A stretch of 64,000 nucleotides of DNA. Source: Drosophila persimilis (taxonomy: Eukaryota; Arthropoda; Insecta; Diptera; Drosophilidae). The position numbers and the translations under genes are program-made. The notes beneath the pieces are model-generated. The model had not been told where the DNA came from, did not search any database, and saw only the letters and a program-made list of their open reading frames with translations. Every line of letters starts with the position of its first letter. Position 1 is the first letter of the stretch. The stretch spans positions 14,632,001-14,696,000 of the forward strand of contig NW_020825289.1 in the NCBI RefSeq assembly GCF_003286085.1, written 5' to 3'. Below, one piece after another: positions 13,039 through 25,900 of this stretch.

Positions 13039-13772
13039 TTAGGAGATGCTTGCGTAGGTCGAGATCTCAGCTCGTGGTTTTCGACGATACGAGTATATGC
13101 TTTTTAAGCAGTAATCACCCTCCGGGAACGGCAGAACTTTGGTGAGTTGCTCGTCCATAAAGCTAATCGGAAGCTTCTCCACAAATAGGTCGTGCTGTGG
13201 AAAATATAGGAGAAACCATCAATCGAGTGTAGGTAGGTATGACAGAAACTCACATCGTAGGGACAGGAATGGTTCAGGTTTGAGTAGGGGGCAATCAGCC
13301 CGAAGAAAAATCGAGTCGTCGGATTCATTTTCCCACTCAAAGCCTTGCAGCCATCGGTGGTGAAATTAAAGAGGAACGGTTTGTAGCCGTTCAGTCTCTG
13401 GAGCACTTGAGTCTGGATCTGGAATGGCACTGTGTGATGGGAACGATCGAAGACTAGGTGAAGGAATCTACGAACTGAAACACTCTTTAACGGAAGCATG
13501 TGGATCTTTGTGCTCACGGAGAGGTATTTGTAGGTCCGGTTGATCGACTTTAAAAAGCACTTGTCAAACTCCAAAAATTCGCGATCCAGGGTCGTGCATT
13601 TCAGGTTGGTGAACTCGACTTTGCAGCTAACCTACAAGAGGTATCTAGTTAGCAAATGGTTTGCAAACAGAAAGTATAGATCCTTGGTTTGGTACGTCGC
13701 TGTCCTTACGCCAGAAACTGCAAATCCAAAAACGATCAGGGAGATCAGTAAAGACGATTTAGACGTGGCCAT
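13039..13772 (-). CDS. Small secreted DUF1091-family protein
   Basis: Three exons on the minus strand, 13772-13710, 13631-13254 and 13194-13039, join in frame to 198 residues. Residues 1-21 form a cleavable signal peptide (MATSKSSLLISLIVFGFAVSG). The mature part starts VSCKVEFTNLKC, and the C-terminal half contains CPYD-HDLFVEKLPISFMDE, LTKVLPFPEGDYCLK and conserved cysteines, which is the DUF1091 signature (a beta-rich MD-2-like lipid-recognition fold). Several family members are expressed in gustatory or male tissues and bind lipids; the ligand here is unknown. The last exon overlaps no neighbour and ends about 140 bp from the probable LPMO first exon. This is one of a large, fast-evolving fly family, so I cannot name the orthologue. 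Confidence 0.85.
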
Positions 13773-14696
13773 TGTTCATTGACAATTAAAAACCCGTGGT
13801 GCGATGCATTTCAGGAAAGATGCTTTGCGAAAATTAAAAAATTGACCAAGCCGAAGTTAAGATGCTCTTGCACTCCATCGGACCTAGGGAAAGTCGACAA
13901 AAGATTCCCTTTGTGGTATGAACGAATCTGCCCGATTGAAGAGAGGGTATGAGAAGCAAAGCCTAATGACAACGATTTGTGTGCTCAAGCATGAAATACA
14001 TATAATCATTAGTACAAATAGACTTGATTAATACATACGGCATGTATGTATACGAGCAACATCAATTAAAAAATTCAACCAGAGTTGCGAAACAAAATAC
14101 AAAACAAAATCGAATGTAATGTTATTTTTTAAAATAAAGATAAGTTACCGCCAAATTGGTTCCGCAAAATCGCACAAAAATACCGATATTTTGTTCCCGA
14201 CCTATCGATAAGTAGAATCAAAGGTATATAATATATAATTGAACGACGTGAAACAAAAGAAAAATAACCTCGATCTTCCCTAAAAGTTATATCCCACAAA
14301 AATAATAATTAATGTATGTATTGTATTTGCAAGCATGAAAGTTATCAACAAAAAATATATCGATAAATCAATTTAACATCGCACTAACTGCGAATATACG
14401 CCTGTATATATGTAAATTGTTTATAATTAGCTTTTTGTGCGAGACAGCCGATTAAATAATGCAGTTTTCTGCATAATAATTGCCAAATATTGCTTTTGCA
14501 ACAAGTCAAATCAAAACTCCGAGCCGCAAATAGTGTATGGGAAGAAAAAAAAAACGCGGAAACGAAAACGCGAATAAGCGAGAAACGAGACGGGACAAGT
14601 CAAGGAAAACAAAGTGCCAAAACAGCAAGAGGGCGAGCCGAGCCGAGCCGTAACCTTCTAGAGAGACTGCGAAAACGGCATTAACTGCAATATAAT
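13773..14696. promoter_or_regulatory. Divergent intergenic region between the DUF1091 gene and alc
   Basis: AT-rich spacer of 0.9 kb. It carries a DRE-like site ctatcgataag (about 14202-14212) and a second tatcgata (about 14357-14364). These are typical binding sites for DREF/BEAF-32 at housekeeping promoters and most likely serve alc. The region just before the alc start is purine-rich 5' UTR. No further gene was seen. Confidence 0.5.
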
Positions 14697-16178
14697 ATGG
14701 GTAACGCGGGCAGCTCCACCGTCCACATGCGAGAGCGCCACAAATCCACCGACCTCTCAACGCCAAGTTCTCCCGCACATTTTCGTGACTCGGTTTCAAG
14801 CGCAGCTGGTGGTGGTGGGGTTGTTGGGGGGGGTGCTGGGGCACATGGCGGGAGTGCAGCTTTGGCTGGAACTGGAGCGGGAGGCCAAGCTTTCTCGTTC
14901 GACAAAAAACATACAGCAGTCTTGAACGAAGGCTCATCGCAAGACGACGACGACCCGTATTATACGGGCGCGGGAGCGGCAGCTAAGCGCACAGCTGATA
15001 GCAGCGAAGCAACAGCTGTTCTACGCAGCAGCGGCAGCGGAGAGAAGTTAATCATGGATAACACCGAAGAGGAACAGCAGGCCGCTGGATCACTGCTGCC
15101 CCCACTGGCTGGCGATGACGACGACGACGAGCCAAAGAAAACCGCCCTGCCCACAGTCCTTCGCTGGGATGGCGGCGGCAAGAACGTGACCATCTCGGGC
15201 ACCTTCTCCAATTGGCGACCCATCACAATGGTCCGCAGCCATGGCAATTTTGTGACCATCATCGATCTGCCCGAGGGCGACCACCAGTACAAATTCTGTG
15301 TGGACGGCGAATGGAAGCACGATCCAAAGCTGGTGAGTCAATTAGGGAAAATCGATATTCCATTCTATATGTAAATTCGGACGCGATTCGTGGTTGGACA
15401 CTCGAATGACGCAGTTACTGATTTCGCTCCGCTGTTGTGTAATCGCAGTAAACAAGAGCAGAGCAGAGCAAAAGCCCCCAGTAATCACTATTGGGTGTCG
15501 ATGGGGTTGGGAGGGGGAGGCGTGTAGATATGCGCATTTGGCCTTTTTCCTCCCTAGTTTTAGCTTTTATTTTTACTATATGAGAGAGTGTTGCGTTCTG
15601 TAAACATTCAAACTAAAACAAACAAAGAAGAAACATTTGTAATAAAGGTGTTAGAATATTTATAGACACCACTGTAATGGAATGTTTAACAGGATATAAC
15701 TATAATCAATTTCCATTGCTCATGGGTTTTGCATTACAGAAAAGCGTGGATAACGATGAGGGAGAGAAGAACAATTTGGTGTCTGTGCGGCCATCCGATT
15801 TCGAGGTATTCCAAGCTCTGGCCAAAGACAGCGAGAACGTGACCAACTATGCGGAGAAGGAGTACTCGCAGGAGGTGCCGCAGGCCAAGCCCTGGGAGAA
15901 GGTGTCCGGCCCCCCAGTGCTGCCGCCACACCTGCTGCAGGTCATACTCAACAAGGACACTCCTCTCTCGGTGAGTACTTGCTAGCCGCATAACCGATAA
16001 AAATCTCATCTTAATTGGATCTCTGTTACAGTGCGAGCCCACATTGTTGCCTGAACCGAACCATGTGATGTTGAATCACTTGTATGCGCTATCCATCAAG
16101 GAGGGGGTAATGGTGCTGAGTGCCACGCATCGCTATCGCAAGAAGTACGTCACGACGCTGCTCTACAAGCCCATTTAG
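14697..16178 (+). CDS. alc: AMP-activated protein kinase beta subunit (alicorn)
   Basis: Exons 14697-15332, 15740-15970 and 16032-16178 give 337 residues. The protein begins MGNAGSS, an N-myristoylation signal as in AMPK beta of animals. After a Gly/Ala/Ser-rich linker, residues about 150-215 form the CBM48 glycogen-binding domain (LRWDGGGKNVTISGTFSNW, then DHQYKFCVDGEWKHDP). The C-terminal domain contains RPSDFEVFQALAKDSENV, EYSQEVP, PPVLPPHLLQVILN and ends HRYRKKYVTTLLYKPI, the region that binds the alpha and gamma subunits. It acts as the scaffold of the energy-sensing AMPK heterotrimer. If the first intron is retained, the frame runs on only 13 codons past the donor to a stop at 15372-15374, removing the C-terminal domain. 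Confidence 0.97.
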
Positions 16179-16785
16179 ACGATGACCAACTTTAGTCCCC
16201 TTATGATCTAAGAATCTGGTTTTAATGAGGGGTAATGGTAATCCATCTATCTCTCCTGTCAAATCTACTATAGCGCATGGGATGTGTATTTTATTTGTTC
16301 TCTTTATTAAGCGTTGTATTTTTTATTAGGTAAATATACGGAATTTGTAGAAATATAAGTTTATTGCATTGTGTCATACATAGGTTTTGAATTTATCTCT
16401 AAGAATTGTAAAGTAATTTAAAGCTTTTTGTTCTCTATTCCAATCTGATATGTACCTAATGTCACGAATACTATTTATAATTTGGGCATCTATGCATCTA
16501 TATATCCGCAACTGTCGAATTGTCGTGTCCCTGTTCTGTTCTGTTCTCTATTCCCAGACTTACACTTTGTTTTCTGATTTTGATCAATTGTTTTGGAAAA
16601 ACTATTCATCTATCACATGTGTTCGGAAAGTCTTCGGAATCGCAAACGGAATTTATGCGCAGGTAATTTTGCTTATTTGAGTATGGTTTCGTTGTTCGTA
16701 AGGAAACGAAACGCCTCTAGTCAGGCAATAGTTGAGCAAGAGTATTGCCAGCATCGTCATCTCACCTCATAGTCATCGGCGGCTT
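16179..16785. other. Convergent 3' region between alc and Hydr1
   Basis: AT-rich 3' UTR sequence for both converging genes, 0.6 kb. No additional ORF or RNA gene was supported. Confidence 0.5.
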
Positions 16786-18154
16786 CTACATCAGCTTGAC
16801 CTTGTGGTCCAGATGCTCCACCACTTCCACCTTCTTCTCCAACAGCAGGGCGGACGCAGGCAGGGCCAGGGCCTGTTTGGACTGAAACCGTTCGTACATT
16901 TTTTTGGAGGTGTGCTGAAACTCGCCATCCTCGTCAAAGAGGGCCTTGGTAAAGTACTCCGTGAACAGTCGACCCATGTATTGATCCCTGGTGGACGGCC
17001 ACCAGCCCTCTAGGAAACCGATGTGGCCTCCGCGCGCCGTGATAACAATTGCCACATGGGTACACTGATTGGCGGCCTTGACGGGGATGGCGTCCAACGG
17101 TTGGAACGGATCATCGGCAGCGCTCAGGCAGAGGAGCGGCACTGATATTTGATCCAGCTTGTTGTGGAGCGTCGCATCTGAGTAGTAGTCGTTGACATGG
17201 GCATACCCGAACTGCTTGGCGGTGAACAGCTCATCGAACTCCTTGATGGTCTTGCAGCGCAGAATGCGCTGTATGTCAATGTCCGAGTCCTGATAGATTT
17301 CCCTGTAAATGTCCAAATGGTTGCGCAAGGTGCGGCACAGACTGCCAGCGAGATGACGACCGAGCAAGCTGTTGATTACTGGCTTTTCAATGCTAGCGCT
17401 TCCCTTGTGGACATCCCACGGCACAGATATGATCTTGGCCGCCGACAGAAAGCTGCGGGCCTCGTCGCTCTTGCGCGCCAAATAGTTGCCCAATATCAGC
17501 CCTCCCATGGAGATGCCTGTGGCCCCCAGTTTGCACTGAGCCGGCAAAACTCTCCTCACGTGCTGGACCACCTCGCAGAGATCCTCACAATTAGCGGCAC
17601 AGTAGAGCCGCGGCGTCTTTAGCTCAATGCCGCCGAGGCCGCGATTGTTAAAGACCACCACACGCATCCCAGACTGTTTGGCGGCGAAGACCAGACACTT
17701 GATGTACTCAGCCTGCGACTCGCCGGTCAGTCCGGGCAGTATGAGAATGCAGGGGGCATTCACGTTGCAATCCTCCTCCATCCAGTCTAGGGCCACCTCT
17801 CCGCCATCCGTCAGGCTGAGAATCTCGCGGCGGTAATTGACGCGCGGCAGACTCTTGGAGCGCAGCAGGCTCGCAAGAACGGTCTGGGCACGGCTCTCAA
17901 CGCACCAGAAAGTGGGCCAGTACTTGTTCTCCAGGGTGGGCACCTTCCGAATCAAGTACTGCTTGAACGGCCCGTCCGAACAAGCGATTATCGGTCGCTG
18001 TAATTACACCGCATTAGTCAGCCGCGGTACATGACGACATCGCACTCACCTTGACCACCTGGATTAGGTAATAGACTACATAGGCAATAATGGCCAGGCC
18101 GAGCACATGAAGACGCGGCAGGTTGGAGAGGTACGCGTACATCGAGTAGAACAT
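16786..18154 (-). CDS. Hydr1: Alpha/beta hydrolase of the ABHD1/ABHD3 type
   Basis: Two exons, 18154-18050 and 17997-16786, encode 438 residues. An N-terminal hydrophobic segment (LPRLHVLGLAIIAYVVYYLI, about residues 12-31) predicts a type II membrane anchor. The hydrolase fold follows: oxyanion region LPGLTGES, FNNRGLGG, nucleophile elbow GISMGG (Ser198), Asp330 in SAADDPF and His360 in GGHIGFLEGWWP, giving a complete catalytic triad. Related mammalian ABHD3 hydrolyses medium-chain or oxidised phospholipids; the fly substrate is unproven. The Hydr1 name rests on similarity and on adjacency to alc. An in-frame ATG lies 37 codons upstream (18265), but the chosen start fits the family better because the extra segment is not hydrophobic. 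Confidence 0.9.
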
Positions 18155-19969
18155 CGCGACTGGCTCTGAGTGAAACGTTCTTACTGCTAACTCGGAACTT
18201 TGGACACGACACCGAGACGGGCGAGAACTGGTGGAACGGTGGAAGGGAAGGAAGGGTGTAATCAAATCAGGAATGAAATCATTTATAACAAGGCGCTGCG
18301 CTGCAAAGCTGCAATTGTTGTGTGAATGAAATTGTCCACAGCCACTGGTTGTTATCGCTAAGTACGACAGTACTTGGACAAGGAGGAGGCGGCATATCTA
18401 ATCGTGCCCGCCGTATGTATTTAATGTATGCATATGGATTTTGATTGAACGAGTCAGCACCGCACATGCCTTGAATGGGACACTCAAGTTAGTTAACAGC
18501 CTTATCTCTCTCACTCACAGCAGTTCTCGGCGGGGTTGTAGTTGATGATGATGATGATAGTGGCTGCTGCTGCTGCTTCTCCTGCCAGCACTGCCGGACT
18601 GCAGGCGTACAGCCAGGACGGCACAGCCGCGACTTGTGCATAGCAAGTCGGAGAGATTGTAGTAGACGGCTGCCACCTTTAGGTGCGGACCGCGGGCAAG
18701 AGCACACAACATGGCTAGGGGCTGGCAATCGGCAATCAAGCCGTATCTAATGCTACACTAATGCTTATCACTACGATACTGTGATGTGAGAAGAGTTTGC
18801 ACTACAAGTGCTATTGCTACAATTTATTGTCCGGTCACCGCCAATTTTACAGCTTTGCATAACGGTCCGTAAATGTGCGCTTACCTTGAAAAGTGGAAAT
18901 AAAAATTTTGAAATAAAATTTAGACAATGATTTAAACGCTTTGTATATGAATAGTGATGTGAAAAACAAGTGTGAGAACAAAGCCTGTTTGGGTTAGCTG
19001 CAGTGGGTATACTGATATTGGCCCGCGTTAGACGGCATCATCACGTGCACGCCGCACGAAACAAAATCAATCGACGGAGCAGGGACGCGACCGTGGGTCC
19101 GAGTGAGCACCGATTGGTTATTGGCATATTTAGTGGGTGTTATAGGTGCCTTGCCTGGCAATTACCGTGCCAAGAATGACGAAACCGAATAGAATACATG
19201 CGGATGTATACTATAACACTCTTTGCTTACTTCTTTGCTGTACTTTTTTCGCTGGGGACCACAATTATTTTTTTGTACTGCAAGCAATTGCAATGGCGCT
19301 GACACGCACTTATGTAACCTTAAAAATATGAAGCATTTCTATTGCGCACAACCAGCTAAACTATATGAACAAAACCAAATTGTTTGTTGTTGTAAAAATT
19401 GATAATATGTGCACACAAACAGAAATTTAGGGGACGCCAATAACTCAAATCTAGCCACCATTCGATAGCAATACAACAGCTGATCGGATGCACATCGGAT
19501 CCATCGATAACACCGTACAGCTGTTCGATAGTTGCGATACTTCGATAGCGCATATTCGATACAACGTCTTGTCGGGTGCGTTTCGCGTTGTTGCCTTCCC
19601 TTCCAATTTCTTGCATAAAATAAAGCTTAAACTAAGGGTTTCAAGTGAATTATTAATTATTGTGGCCAGCATTTTATTGTGCAGTGATACCCTTCCCTGA
19701 GTGCAAGTAGTCGAGCAGGGAAGAATTTGTGCGAAAGAAAACAACACAACGAAAATGATTCAATGACGTCGCGAAACGAATCCGAATCGACAAAGAGAAA
19801 GAGCAAGAAAAGTGGCCTGTATCTGCCTCCCGTATGCTGCTGCTGCTGGGCTGGTTGACAGCATAATCAGTATTAAAATTGTGTGAAAACAGCCTAAATT
19901 GGGACAACAAAATTAAATCAATATCTTTAAGAGAGGAAAACATGTGCTAAACGCCAACTACACATCATA
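18155..19969. promoter_or_regulatory. Divergent promoter region of Hydr1 and the DENND1 gene
   Basis: No coding gene could be supported in 1.8 kb. A minus-strand donor-like sequence (CAAG followed by GTAAGCG near 18889) may end an upstream untranslated exon of Hydr1. Between 19460 and 19565 there is a cluster of CGATA-type sites (atccatcgataacacc, ttcgatagttgcgatact, tcgatagcgc), resembling clustered DREF/BEAF-32 sites. They lie about 450 bp before the DENND1 start codon. Confidence 0.45.
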
Positions 19970-22900
19970 ATGGGGTCGCGTATCAAGTGAGTATTCCCCA
20001 GGCTGCTGTTTGCTGCTGGCCTGCAGTGGGCGTTTCGCTTGGCTGCCGCCTGCCTGACTGTCTGACAGTCAGTGATAGAGCCCACTTTTCGCCCCATACT
20101 CTCACGACGAGTCGTGCCTAGTATATCATTTGTAAATGAACTAACACCCCACTTCATGATTGTTGTGTTCTGTTCTGTGCTTGGCTCGACAGGAACGATG
20201 TGAAGAAACTCTTTGAGTTTTGGTGCGAGATCAAGCCCACACCCGGCCTGGAGCGAGGGACAAGCCCACGGAACGGCGCCGCCGCCACTCCTGCTGGTGT
20301 GATCGTGGAGAGCTTCCCGGAAGGATTCCGCGATAAAGAGGTGCTAGCCGGCATACCATCGTTTGCGTTTCCCTGCGATCTCGAAAGGTGCGTATACCCA
20401 CAGCTCCCTCCCATCGCTCTATATATATATGTAGGTTTGCTCTTTGCGTGTTTCCGGTCACTTGGCATTAGTCAGAGACGTCCATTTATAAGCAATATGC
20501 AACACACTGGCACTGGCACAGGCTGCCTTTTGCGCAAGACTCACCGTCGACTTTGGCATCGCGCGCGATCATCGCATAGACAACGGCAACAAAAACAACA
20601 ACAGAAAAATACCTAGCTGCCTGTTAATGTTCCATTGATGATTCATGCGCCCCACGAAACAATCCGACCCGACCGACCACTTCCACTCCACTCCGTCCAT
20701 GGAGCGTACAGTACATATGTATAACCTGTTGTGCCGTTGTGTTTTTGGCATTTGTTTACACGGCCTGCTCGCAGAATGTATGATCATTATTCTTATTCAA
20801 TGCTCTTTTTTGTTGAAGCGTTGAACACAACCATTCGTCGTTTTATTTCCTGGATTATCGTCTGGAACTGTATCAATCTGGTGAGGCACTACGTCAGCAG
20901 TGGTACGCGGCCCTTGGACTTAGTCATGAACGAAATCATGGCTCCCTTTCGAAATATTTACCCCTTAGCTTTATCTCTGCAGCTGGTACTGGGTACTGGA
21001 AATATCTGCAAATCCAACAATTTGAAGCAATTATATTTTCTGTTCTTCGCCACAATCGCTACAAGCCAATTATAGCAACAAATATTTGCTGAAAACGCTC
21101 TGACCTACAGTTTATCAATATTTTGTTGAGTTTTCTCTCACACTCACAGAGCAGGCGGAGCCCTGCGATAATGAAAGTCAAGTCCAAGTCAATGTACCGA
21201 CCATCCGCACATCCAATTTCCTTGTCCCCAACACCCGCATGAGTTGCGCTTTGTCCATTGTTTGTCGTCGGCCGTCTGCCTTTGCATATTGAATTAAATA
21301 ATGACACGATCCGATCCGAAGCACTTAAATCTAACAACTCTTTATGTAACGCTCCGCAAAGCGCAGAAAAGACTCGACACGAGAAATATGCAAAGCTGGT
21401 GGACGGACAATGGGAAACGTGCGCTCTGGTAATGAGACTTTGCTCCATCATTGTGGGTTGATATTGCGAAATTGCGATTTATTTTGAATGCTTAAATGCG
21501 AAAGAGTTGGCGATTTCAATGCATAATTATTATTAAATCGAAAAGAGACAGACTACGTTCAAAGCGAGGGTAGCATTTGCGGGGTTTACATTATTGCTAC
21601 TCAAGCTATATTTACGCTCCTCTCAACCGCACTTACCCTTATACATATCTTATATCCCGATCTCTGATCCTCGGGGAATAGAATAGGCAAGCCGAAAGAA
21701 TAACGGACAGCTAAGTGACGGAGTCAAGAAAAATAAGCAAAGAGAATGGAAGATCATAGAGCCAAATCTGGCTGTAAGTTCATACACAGTCTGAATGACC
21801 AAAATACACTACAAAATATAAATACACAGCAAAAAAGTATCATTCTTTATGTTGAAAACTTCCGAGGTATCCGTTTCGGATCCCTTCATTTTATAAGTAC
21901 GAGTATCATTTCTTGATAAGAAATTCATCAAAATTTGTTGAATCACTTGGAAAGCTGTTGATCAATTCACAGAAAACGGACAGACAATGGATATAAGACG
22001 AACAAAATGGAACAGAAAGGGTATTATAATAGGCGCTAAAAAGTGCTGCACAAAACACTGACAAGCTCAACGAGCGGAGTAAACGAAATTCAAATGATTT
22101 GTATGTTTTAATAATTAATTTTGAATTCACATCAGACGTTTTGTGCGGCTTTTGTGCTGTTATGGTTGTCGTGGTCAGTGCGCTGCGAAATCGCGTTTAT
22201 TTGGGTTAAGAGTCGAACAAAAAGAAGACGAAAGCAGACTTAACGCGCCAACGGTTAACATTAGTCACTGAAGTGCGCTCCCAAGACGGTTGGGGGTCGG
22301 TCTGTTCTTCGCGTGTAGTAACACATCTGTTCAACCATTGGGCAAAATGCATGACAAGGCCATGTGATGGATGGATGACGCGCTTCCAAGCGGATGCTAA
22401 CAGGGCAAACGATTCATGTATGGCTTTCCAGGGGAATTGGCAAACTATAGACTACTTTTGACCTAAAAAAAGTGATATAAGACTGTCCAGAGTAATGTAG
22501 ATCCTGTTGCACGACAAACTACTATTGTGTATGCTTTATAAATTGGACAAGAAAGCTATGAAACGCACTGTAGCCTTAGTTTAAGTGATGACCGAGATTT
22601 GAAAACGTTTCTTTTGATTAAACCCAATTGTGCTTCATCTTTAATCATCTACACAGCGACTCGGTGCAATCGTATTCGTTTGTCCACACCACAGGCGACT
22701 CAAAATGGCGTTTTGGCTTCTGTCGACACGATCCCAAGGCGAAAACTGCGATGGTTCTGATCACCTACTTGCCGTGGCACGATACCTTCCTGAAACTGTT
22801 GCCCGTGCTGGCGGAGCTGAAGCGAACCGATGCGAATGGCTTCAGGACGTTCCTGTCGGAGGCCTACAATCGTGGAGTGCCCGATTCGGGCGGCAGTCTG

Positions 22901-25900
22901 ACGGTCTTCTATAACAGCGGACGGAGTGTAAGTGCAATGGGAATCCACACATCCACATCAATGTAGTAATCCAAGTTGTATTTCTATTTTGAACAGCATT
23001 TTATGTTCGAGCGTCCGCTGCAGTTCCAGTTGCCCAGCATGCCGGAAAACGTGAGTGTCCAGCTGAATATTATTTGGTTTTTAATAGAATATCAACCTCG
23101 TTATTTGTTGCAGCACAATCTCAGTCTGTACTACAACTTTGTGGATCCCAAGGAGATGATAGCTGTGTTTGCGGCCATGCTGGCCGAGCGGCGGATCATA
23201 TTCACCTCGCGACACCTAGATCGCCTGTCCTCGTGCATACAGGCAGCCAATGCATTCCTATTCCCCATGGTCTGGCAGCACATATTCATCCCGGTGCTGC
23301 CGTGGGAGTTCAAAGACTACCTGGGGGCCCCCATGCCATATTTAATTGGTGTGCCAAAGCCTGTGCTCGAAACTGTACGTAGATGGAGGCCGCATTTATG
23401 GCGATAAATGATTACTATTTCGTTGCACTTTCAACAGGTATCCGAGGATGAGCTCGGGGAAGTTGTGATCTTAAACTGTGATACGAAGACATTTGAGAGT
23501 CCCTTTGACGATGTTCACGATATGCCCGCGGAGATTGTGTCGCAGCTGAAGAAGCATCTGAATCACACGCAGGACCACATTGGGGATCGCATCTCGAAGA
23601 TATTTCTGAATGCGCTGGTGCAGCTGATTGGCGGCTATCGGGACGCCGTTGAGTACCATGAGACTAGCAAGACGTTCAACCACGACAAATTCATTGAATC
23701 TCGGCCGGCCCATTTGCGGCCATTTCTTGCCAAAATGATGGAGCTACAGATCTTTGCACAGTTCATCGATGATCGCCTGAAGATGCTCAACAGCGGCCTT
23801 GGCTTCTCCGACGAATTCGAGCTGGAGACCGTGCGCTATGCGGAGAAGATGCGCAAGCGTGGCCGCAACTTTCTGAAGAATGTCAAGGACAAGGTGAGCC
23901 GCACTGGAGAGCCAACCGCTAGCTTCTAGCTGATAGCCGCTAGCCGCCAGCCCATCGCCATATCCATCCACCGCAGCCCATCCCATTCCTCAGCACATTC
24001 CCACCACCAACAAGAATCATCCCCCATACAGTTGTCGGGTTTGGAAGAGGAACGAACGCAATAATGCTCTGCCGCTAACAGACCCTGCCTGTTACAGCCA
24101 TACTCTTAAGTTTCCCATTTCCCACTATTTCCCATTCTCCCATTGATATTCTTACATTTGATTTGATCTATTTCGCAGTATTATTTGGGAAAGCGCAGTG
24201 TTTCGCAAGTGTTTGCCAAGAACTTGTATACAATACAAAGTCCAGTCCATCAATAGCAAATACCAATATACAAACGAGTAGACTGTAACTCTCTCCCCCC
24301 AACACCTCACAGCCAACTTTACCTCTATATCTCTGAAAAAATGTTAGTTCAATATAAAATTATATGCCTAAACGAATTGTCGTCCTAACAACAAGCGAAT
24401 GCAACCACAACTGCACTTAACTCAAATTCCTGTTTGGCAAAAACTAAAACCAAAATCAGTTATCTACAGTTTTCTGTAAATTGTTGAGAATGTTTAGTTA
24501 GTTCGTGTTTTGTATGCCTGATAATACATTTTGTCTGTGTCGTTGGCATTTTGAACAGAATCACTAGCCTAAACAGGATCCTTCAGTCTATATTTTTAGA
24601 CTGCGAAAGCTTTGATAAGCTTGTACAACAGCGGCTGGCACGACCGGGCACATTGATGCTCGACACTCGCAAGCGAATAGTACAAAAACAACATACATGT
24701 CCTGTGTATGATTCTATATTCTAGTTTCGCCGTTGTTGTTGAACTGCTCCCAAATTTAAGAAGCGTACCGTGCCCACCGCTGCTTTAGAACATTGTTGGT
24801 TATGGTTTTTGTTGAATAAACGCAGGCTTTTTTCGTACTAATACAAAAACACTCTCTATAAGGACTAACCCTCAAGAATACACAACGTTTGTACGGGTAG
24901 TTGCACCTCTATCATCGCTTTCTATCCTAACATTCTCAAAGTCTATTCTGGCTAATAATTTTAGAACTTCTCTCACGCTGTAGTCTCCACCAAACTAGGT
25001 ACTAACTCATAGCCATCATTCCATCCATCATTCCATTCATTCATTCCATGGGGAGCTAGTAAGTTCTGTCAAAACTGACTTTGAACCCTCCCCAAAAGCG
25101 CTCGCTGATCTCGAATCCTAATCATCATACGACAAGCCTCATTGCCCTCATAGCTATCAGCAGTGCCATCGAAACCATTAAGCGTAGTGTTAGTTTAAGC
25201 GTAGCTTTAGGCTTAATAGCCCAGCAGTGGGACCTCATTATCTCTCATTCACATTGTATATCGCCCGTATCCGTATCCGTGTCTCCGTCTCGTCTCTCTT
25301 TCATATGCCGCTTGGAACTCAACTCTCATGCCACCCACGTAATCCGCACCCGCTGTGTACTACTGTGCTTCTTCTGTACTACTTGCTCTCGTTTCGCTTC
25401 GTTTCGTTTCGTTTCGTTGCTTCGGTGACGACTCCGCTCCGTCAGACTAATCCTGCTGTTAAGTCTGCAGTCAAATCGGTGAGTGGTTCAAGCCCCTAGT
25501 TATTAATACCTGAATGATGTCTCTTTGTGTTGCCTTCTGCAATGGTGATAATCCTCTCGCTAACCTGTGTGTTTTGCCTTCGATCCTTCAGGTGAAGGAC
25601 GGATCGCGGGGCATGAAGACCGCCTACAAGGGCTTCAAGACCAAGCTGCGGGAGAACGGCAACCAGTTCGGCGGAACCAACTTTCACTTTGGCCTGAACT
25701 CGCCCACCCACTCGGACCGACCGGACGGCGGAAGTGGGGGATACGTGCGCAGCGGCAGGGCCCTTGGAGCGGCCCACCACTCGGCACCCAGTTCTCCAGT
25801 AACCAGCAAGCGGCTGGACAATGGAATCGGAGGCATCCAATGCACGGGCACCGGCCTCGCCCTCGGAACTGGCAGCAGCAGCACTCACACAAACGGCACG

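Noticed and set aside
14697..15374. Single-exon reading of alc to 225 residues
   Set aside because: It ends inside an intron just after the CBM48 domain; the spliced model restores the conserved beta C-terminal domain.
18489..18739. Minus-strand ORFs upstream of Hydr1
   Set aside because: Poly-Gln/Ser/His codons from a CTG/GAT repeat; no homology or splice support.
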